Shown: one piece after another, positions 57,556 through 64,000 of the stretch
Layout: the number at the start of each line of letters is the position of its first letter
Position numbering within the stretch: position 1 is the first letter of the stretch
From: Siphonodentalium dalli
Lineage: Eukaryota; Mollusca; Scaphopoda; Gadilida; Siphonodentaliidae
DNA length: 64,000 nucleotides
Assembly (NCBI GenBank): GCA_032622095.1
Contig: CP136062.1
Coordinates: 53,027,349 to 53,091,348 of the forward strand
Direction: 5' to 3'
The notes under the pieces: model-generated
Databases searched by the model: none
Told to the model about the DNA's origin: nothing
The model's input: only the letters and a program-made list of their open reading frames with translations
Translations under genes and position numbers: made by a program

Positions 57556-59706
57556 AATCAGCATCCATCTTACTTCTTCTTCTTAGTCTTACTTGTGTTG
57601 ATATGTCGTTTGGGACAAGCGTGTCTCCGTGTATTTATGTTTCCTATTTATGTTACTTTCACAAAACTGGCACTAGTAGTATTCACATTCAAATTACACA
57701 AAGCGGAATGTATATACAAATAGTACAATCCTTGAATTCACGTTGTGACAAGTGCGTAGTGTAAACTGGTAAATGTGATCACGATTCACGGTATTCACCG
57801 GAAATCTGGCCATTAATTAGAATCTTCTTACTTACAGCCGTCGGTCATTTGATTTGCTGACCATTATTATCAGATAATTTTTAACTAACGCCCGCTAAAT
57901 CCACGTTGAAAAGACGAAGTCAGAATAATTCCTCACGTCCAAGATGAAGCATAATTTCATTTCAATTTCAAGGATTTTAATTTTTGTTTTGAGAATTGTC
58001 CCGACCTTGTCCTTCACCTTGTTGGAATAACCGGAAATGTGTTTCGATTTTTTTCCGGTCTTCGCTAATGACAACTGTTGTTAAGCTTTGGAGTTGGAAC
58101 AGAGACTGCTGAGAATTGATCAATTAGACGCATTTTTGCGATTAAATTCATTCAGTTGATGGCACCTATGATCTAGTTATCTTGCCAAGTTAACTTTCAG
58201 TTAATCATTCATTGAAACATGAACGACAATAACAAACACTCAGAGTTTGAAACTGTCAGTTTCAAACACAAACTTGACCAAGTCAGACTCAAACAACGGA
58301 AGTCTCAAATCACAGTAAAAGTGTTTTGGTGACATTTTTCGGTCCGAAACAATATATGAAGTACATTTTTTATTTAGATCACTCACCTTCTATGTATATA
58401 GTTTTCATCTCATCCTTTTGTTGTGTGATACTAGGTAATTTGTGGAAATACTAGTAACGCCGAGGTGGTGAGTTCTGTATTTGAACTACAAGGCTTAGCA
58501 AAAACCATGTCTATGCAACGTCAAATCTGATTGGTTAAGGGGATGGCAAAGTTTGGTCAAGATGGCCACCGCGGATTGCACCCTACCTCCAGATGATCAA
58601 TAATTACTCACCGGCCATAGAATGGATAAACTTCATATTTTTCACACATAATAATCAATAATAAACAAAGATCTTGTCATTAGTAGAGAAATTTTAGCTG
58701 TTATAATTTACTCGCGGTAGAGTGACAAAAAATCATGTCCCCAAACGGCGTTTCTCCAGTTCCAATGGTTAACTTTTTGCACAAACTGAACAGTCAAAAT
58801 AGTCCTATAAGAATCTGGCTAGAGACAAGGAGACATCATTTTGAGGAAAAACAAGAACTTTCCCAAATACCCTGCCTGTGAAAATAGTACTGTCATCCTG
58901 AATAATGGCAAAATGTCCTCCATTTGCATTGTTTACATTCTTAGGAACTATTTTTCTTGGTATGGGAGACCATAATATCCTAACATTATTTTTGCGATAG
59001 CCGATACACATGCCATGGGGGCGGGGCGGCCATGATTACAAACAAACCCATCCGTCAATACTAGAATACGATTACGAATGGAAATCGATCAGTATAGACA
59101 ATCGCGCATGGGATCAAGCTTTTGATTATGCCCATCAATATATATGGGTTATAAGCTATATGATTGTACCTGATAACCGACAATTTCTCGATTAATTTAC
59201 ATTCAAATGTTATTAAACGTATTTTTCTCCACAATGTTTTTCTCCCAGTGCACCAAAATAGAATTGACCGGAAGTGAACTCGCACAAGGAGTCCGTCGTA
59301 AAATATGACATATTTCGTCGGAATACGGTACTTTCCTATTCATAAATATGTTTTTATATAGGCTATTTGATTTTAGAATAATACAATATTCTGAAACATG
59401 TAAGTTTTCTATTTATGTGATTTGCGTAATAATACGACATCTTGTAATCTCGCTTTCGACTATAGACTGGTAATTCTAAAAATAAAATATCAACATTTCC
59501 ATCTGTAAACAGCACAAAACTTCATAAATCGTGGGTAATCAAGCAACTAAATTAATTCCAACAACTTAAATAAACTGAAAGCATCGATTTCATATCATAA
59601 ACTTGCCCGATTGCAGGATCGAATTGCTTTTCTGGTCGATTTTCATGTACCTGCCGCGAATTAAAAAATGACAACAACATCATGAACATGTGTTTACAAT
59701 AGAAAT
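57556..59706. other. Intergenic, no gene recognised
   Basis: No domain or long repeat identified. 58540-58555 (GGGGATGGCAAAGTTTG) and the complement at about 60080-60100 share a short inverted word. Confidence 0.35.
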
Positions 59707-59806
59707 ATGGCGACTGGCTCCCAAGAAAAACTGACACGTTTTAGCGGACGTTTTTCAAACGATACAGTGAACATTAATCTAAAGCATAGCTCCTTGGCTT
59801 TTAACG
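59707..59806 (+). CDS. Possible first coding exon of an unidentified gene
   Basis: AATATGGCG gives a favourable start context. The frame is MATGSQEKLTRFSGRFSNDT and continues 13 further codons to AACG|GTATGT, a good donor in phase 1. I do not recognise the N-terminus and could not find the next exon. It may be chance; an alternative is a minus-strand frame (60077-59694) over the same DNA, also unrecognised. Confidence 0.22.
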
Positions 59807-61703
59807 GTATGTCACTTATCATAATGGGCTGCCTAATGATACTGTTGAAGTTATAGTTTTTCACATTTGAATGCCAAAACAATGCCATAATATTGCAGAT
59901 ATACTCTGTTTCAAAGTCATTTTTCTGGTACAAAAAGCTTTTTAGCTCACATCTATTCGTGGCACCTCCTTTAACGATATATGCTCTATATATTATCTGT
60001 ATGTTGTTATTTCTATTTCTGTCTGCTTTTATGTGAAAAATACCAATTTTGTCAGCCCGTTTCCAGACATTTTTCATGAAACAGACTTTGCCATCCCCTT
60101 AAGATAGACAATATGACCAATAGGGAAATCGTTTTTATTGCGCCTTTCATTTGTGGTAATGTTGGGTGATTTCACCCACTTGTTAACAGGTCTTACATGT
60201 AAGGTGTCTTTTCACTAAATGCCCATTAATGGTGAACTGGTCACCACGTCAACGTTGGACTGATCCAATGTGTGCAAAGGGGCAGTGGTTCTGATTCGTC
60301 GATTTGAGCGGTGACCTCCGATTGGTCGGCCAATACGATCTCCCGATCCGCTCAAATCGTATAAAAAGGCCACTGTTTCTTGCAACATTGGTTCAGTCAG
60401 AATTATCTTGAGTATGGTCACCATCTCTTACTATTAGCTCTGACTACCCAGCCAAGGGCAACAGTTTTGGGGGACATTATAATTAACACGAACTTGGGGA
60501 ACATTTTATACACCGGGAGTTGTATTCTCCGGCTGTTTACACTGTCCGCTAATACATATTTACCGGAAGTAGATTTCTCCGTCCACTCTCTGTATCGGAA
60601 GTGGCGTATTCTGTCTGTTTAACCAGACTGGTACCCTGTCCCAACTCCTGCTACTCGCCAGTAGGGACAGGGATAGGCTAAACAGAAAGTGGAATTTTGA
60701 ATTGTGTTTCCGGTTTGTGAGATATTGTTTTAAAATATAAAAGCACATTTCAACATCGGAAAGTTTTTCCTAATTTAATAATACAAGACGCAAGTATATA
60801 ACTTTGACAACTACTCGATCAAATTGAATAGAGTGTTTTTCACAGGAATCGACTAACCCCGATCAATGGCAATAAGTTAAATAGTGCGAAATCATGTTTT
60901 TGTAGCTTGGATATTTGGAAATTCTGATGTCAACAAACACCCCCGGTAACCGGTTACATCAATTTTGTGTCGAAGTTTGCTGGCTCATGTCGCATTTTAT
61001 TAACTAAATTCGTCGGGGATATATTTACGCTCATGTTGATACCAGAATGAACACAATGGGTCAATGTGATTTGTCTGGGTGGACCTTTTACCATAAATTG
61101 CCAAACTTGGCTATACCGTCCCATGCTCTGACAAGTTGGTCAGTCTGTACTACATACATTTAAGGGATTTATTTACATTACTGATACTAACAGGTATCTC
61201 CTTCACACAGATATGTCAATATAAGTTGATGACGATAGTTGTATTTGTTCCAACACCCCCCCCCCCCTCGTGCACGGTTACATCAACATTGAAGAAGTTT
61301 GCTGCCTCATGGCTGATGTTTTTATTTCGATATTTTGGCTATATTATTGTGGTCATTTTAGTACCAAAATCATCTATATGAGGCAGTGCTGTATGAGGCA
61401 GATATATTTTGTTTGCGTGAGGTGTTTTGTGTCAAACGGGGAAATCTGAGTTGTCTGGGGAGCAACGGAGCCTGAGGGTTAATATTACTATTTGCATAGT
61501 ATTTGTTGTTGTCTGTATGTCAGTATGGCTATTCATGTTTGACCATACCAGTATAAACAAAATTTATAATAATTTTGAGTCTCAGCAAAATGTGTACTAT
61601 ATTGCATGTAAATAATTAAAAATAGTAGTAGATGAAAAAAAATCATGTTGCTATTATAGCATAGTTATAGCATAGTACTAGTAATATGTTTAATATTTTG
61701 CAG
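59807..61703. other. Intergenic, no gene recognised
   Basis: A short imperfect inverted repeat, GATTTGAGCGG/CCGCTCAAATC, lies at 60301-60358. A C run lies at about 61254-61267. No coding similarity is seen. Confidence 0.35.
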
Positions 61704-62622
61704 AAATGGACCGTACACCAAGTTATATATCAACGAGTGTCCGTACAAAGAGAAGAAATGTAAAAAGAAATCGGGATATCAGCACCCCGACCAAACAAAC
61801 ACCACTCCGTGAGAAAAAAAGACAAAGTTTTTCTGTAAGTTTTCTGAAATACATATCATATTTTAGTGGTTATTATTTTAAATACAATTTTATAATATAT
61901 TTGGAATAAATGGCTAACAGCTCTGAAATCAAGCTCTGGATAAGGAACGAACAAGTCACAATCACTTGTAAATGCTCAATTTCGCAGTTGAAACTATTGG
62001 CTGGAGTTATGTGTCAGAAGATCTGACTTCAAATAGATGTATTTAAGATATTATTATGATCACAATAGTGTCTTTTGCGCCGCAGGCGACGGGATTTGAA
62101 TGCTACGCCCACAATAATAAAATGGATACAACCTCAAAATTTATGATTTATTCATGTGTATTTATTTGGTCAATGACTCAATTCAGTTAAGTATGACATT
62201 ATTGACAATCTATCATAACTTATATTGAGAGATAGTATGCATTGAAAAGCTGAATGAGAGTACTATAGTATCTTTCGAAAGTTCAGCAAAAAAGTAACAA
62301 AAAAAATGAAAATTCAATAATAAAAATAAATTAATTATCAAATTGATTATTAATTAATAATAATAAATTGATCTATATATAATTGTATTATGATTGTTGC
62401 CATTTAATATACAAATAAACAGACTGATGGATTTTTTTTTACAAGTTCAATTGATTTATTATTTGTCTATCCTGTCCTCCATTTCAAAATAGTCCCAATT
62501 GCAAATGTCTGGCTTATTATTGCCATTTTTCAGAATAGGGTACTCATAATTTGACTTCATTAATAAGAATTGTGTTCCTTCTTCTGCAGAAAGACGGCTC
62601 CTCTCATGGAAAACAGATATGA
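61704..62622 (+). CDS. Possible two-exon small basic protein, unidentified
   Basis: TTTAATATTTTGCAG|AA precedes ATG at 61706. The exon is open for 43 codons (MDRTPSYISTSVRTKRRNVK ... REKKRQSFS) to TCT|GTAAGT at 61834/61835, phase 0. The next plausible acceptor, CCTTCTTCTGCAG at 62589, continues in phase 0 as KDGSSHGKQI and TGA at 62620-62622. The product would be 53 aa, with an Arg/Lys-rich centre and Thr/Pro-rich segments such as STPTKQTPL. I do not recognise it. Splice signals are good on both sides, which is why it is listed, but length alone gives little support. Confidence 0.28.
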
Positions 62623-62790
62623 TGCTACATCTGTCACCAGAGTTTAACGATGAAAGTGGAAGTTGATAAAAGTTATCGGTACCTAAAGTGAACTGATTAT
62701 AAAATGTTACAAATCTCTCTTAATTACTCTCATGATGTTCATATTTCAAAATGTTCAATACTATGGGAGGCCAAATTCACATTTAATAAT

Positions 62791-62931
62791 TAATTGTGCT
62801 TAAGCGCAATCAATTGTGCTTAAGCGCAAATAATTATGCTTAAGCGCAATCAATTGCGCTTAAGCGCAATCAATTTCGCTTAAACGCAATCAATTGCGCT
62901 TAAGCGTAATTATTTGCGCTTAAGCGCAATT
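62791..62931. repeat. Tandem array of palindromic TTAAGCGC motif, left
   Basis: Seven units of 19-20 bp, each centred on GCGCTTAAGCGC or a one-base variant (GTGCTTAAGCGC, ATGCTTAAGCGC, GCGCTTAAGCGT) with AATCAATT spacers. Confidence 0.9.
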
Positions 62932-63245
62932 CATGGTTATATGTAACAAAACACCCCTGGTGAATAAATAGGTTTCTCCATAACTTAGCATTAACTCCTA
63001 TTGACATGTCACCTCTTGGTTTCATTGGTTTGATTGGGTAGGGAGCTAGCCCAACTTCTTTATCAAAATGGCTGACTCGCAATAGTATCACCTTCTGTTT
63101 TAGTTGGAGCGACTCGTGATAGCATTATATTATCTTCGGTATATATTAGTTGGGGCTACTTGCAATAGCATTACTTTCTGTATTAGTCGGGGCGACATTG
63201 ATTTTCTTAAATTTTCGAGTATACAGGCACACCATATGAGGGAAG

Positions 63246-63800
63246 CAAGCCCTCGGTGACACCACATTCACACTATATGATCATGGAAATACTATAGATT
63301 TGTGCAAGAGATGCTAATTTAATAAGTAAAACTAGAGCTCCAGGACTGAGACACCAAAGCTCCAGTGATTACACACCATTTTTTGGACAGGGATGCTGAT
63401 AATATGAAAATAGGGTTTTTTTCCCCTGATTTAAGTCAATAAGTAAACCATACAGTAATGCTCTAATTAATCGACTCCTTAACCACAGCAGAATTATGGA
63501 TAACTTTTCAGGATTTAGTCGGAAATATGGCTTTTCGATGAATGGCAACAAGCCATATTTCCGACTAAATCCTGAAACGTTACCCATAATTCTGCTGTGG
63601 TTAAGAAGTTGATTAATTAGAGCATTACTGTATGAGGTAAGAAAGCCCTCATGCAGTGACACCGCATGCATGTATAGGCTAAAATCTGTGCAAAAATACA
63701 TTAAAAACATCATACAAAAAATTACTAAGAGTTCCGGGAAGGCGACATCAATTCTTTGGATAGAGGGATGCTGATAATATGTAATTAGGGATTCTCCTTG
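63246..63800. repeat. Diverged tandem duplication of about 395 bp
   Basis: AAGCCCTC...GTGACACC...CA at 63246 and 63643, and AGGGATGCTGATAATATG at about 63388 and 63764, mark two diverged units. The first contains the palindrome at 63449-63634. Confidence 0.55.
63449..63634. repeat. 186-bp palindrome
   Basis: Left arm CATACAGTAATGCTCTAATT ... GTCGGAAATATGGCTT; right arm AAGCCATATTTCCGAC ... AATTAGAGCATTACTGTATG; loop of about 16 nt. Arms of about 85 bp with a few mismatches. The minus-strand ORF at 63369-63713 spans it and is not a gene. Confidence 0.85.
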
Positions 63801-63920
63801 TTGAACACATACTCACAGTTGACTGTTGAGTACAGGTCAAAATTAGCCCAATGCTCATCTTGTGTTGCTAGGTGATACACCAGGTCATGCTAATAGTTTA
63901 TGGGTAGGCTAGATAGTAGT

Positions 63921-64000
63921 CACAATTATGCTTAAGCGCAATTGATTTGCGCTTAAGCGCAATTAATTGTGCTTAAGCGTAATTAATTACGCTTAAGCGT
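63921..64000. repeat. Tandem array of palindromic TTAAGCGC motif, right (runs off window)
   Basis: At least four units of the same 19-20-bp motif as 62791-62931. The spacer AATTGATTTG is in the opposite sense to most of the left array, so the two arrays may be inverted ends of one element of about 1.2 kb or more. Confidence 0.85.

Noticed and set aside
57391-57723. 110-codon plus-strand ORF
   Set aside because: It runs through the right terminal inverted repeat of the Mutator-like element; the matching left repeat is not open in that frame.
63369-63713. 114-codon minus-strand ORF
   Set aside because: Spans the 186-bp palindrome, so its two halves are complements of each other; no recognisable protein.

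Overview
The window is animal nuclear DNA: one intron-rich gene can be assembled with confidence, and almost everything else is transposon relics, foldback elements, satellites and segmental duplications. It is AT-rich by eye, full of TACATGTA-type words and long poly(C)/poly(G) runs. It carries CR1/jockey-superfamily LINE fragments and a Penelope-like element. With the secreted PAN-EGF-fibrinogen-domain gene, this suggests a marine invertebrate, probably a lophotrochozoan such as a mollusc or brachiopod. That placement is inference; no organism-specific marker was found.

The gene lies on the minus strand at 26849-38976. Four coding exons fit together in phase (0, 1, 1): signal peptide plus PAN/Apple-like module (38671-38976), a short four-cysteine EGF-like module (35489-35594), an 18-codon Thr/Pro linker (31651-31704), and a complete fibrinogen C-terminal domain with stop (26849-27492). 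The predicted product is 369 aa, secreted and lectin-like. The intron after exon 1 opens straight into a 31-bp minisatellite (37979-38683) whose unit contains the exon-1 donor site, so the donor motif is repeated through the intron. Intron 2 holds a 5'-truncated LINE with a mutated catalytic residue.

0-9 kb: two blocks of one degenerate minisatellite split by a LINE; a Penelope-like relic split by a foldback element; another LINE 3' end; a second foldback element. 9.9-21.6 kb: a segmental duplication (9917-12105 and 19871-21570) whose copies share a Tc1/mariner-type MITE and differ by later insertions, one with a clean target duplication. Between them lie two TTAA-flanked (piggyBac-like) elements carrying the same foldback hairpins, and two related long palindromes. 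21.8-25.6 kb: a hairpin with one arm amplified, then polypyrimidine tracts around a 139-bp palindrome. 39-51 kb: no recognised gene; a CpG-rich repeat cluster with inverted minisatellites, a 208-bp palindrome, and a large inverted-repeat pair (46.66-50.30 kb). 56.1-57.6 kb: a Mutator-like nonautonomous transposon with a perfect 9-bp target duplication. 62.8-64 kb: arrays of a palindromic TTAAGCGC motif.

No tRNA, rRNA, CRISPR array or bacterial feature was found. Four further exon-like or ORF segments (31331-31480, 43271-43522, 59707-59806, 61704-62622) are low confidence. Most other open frames are shadows of repeats.
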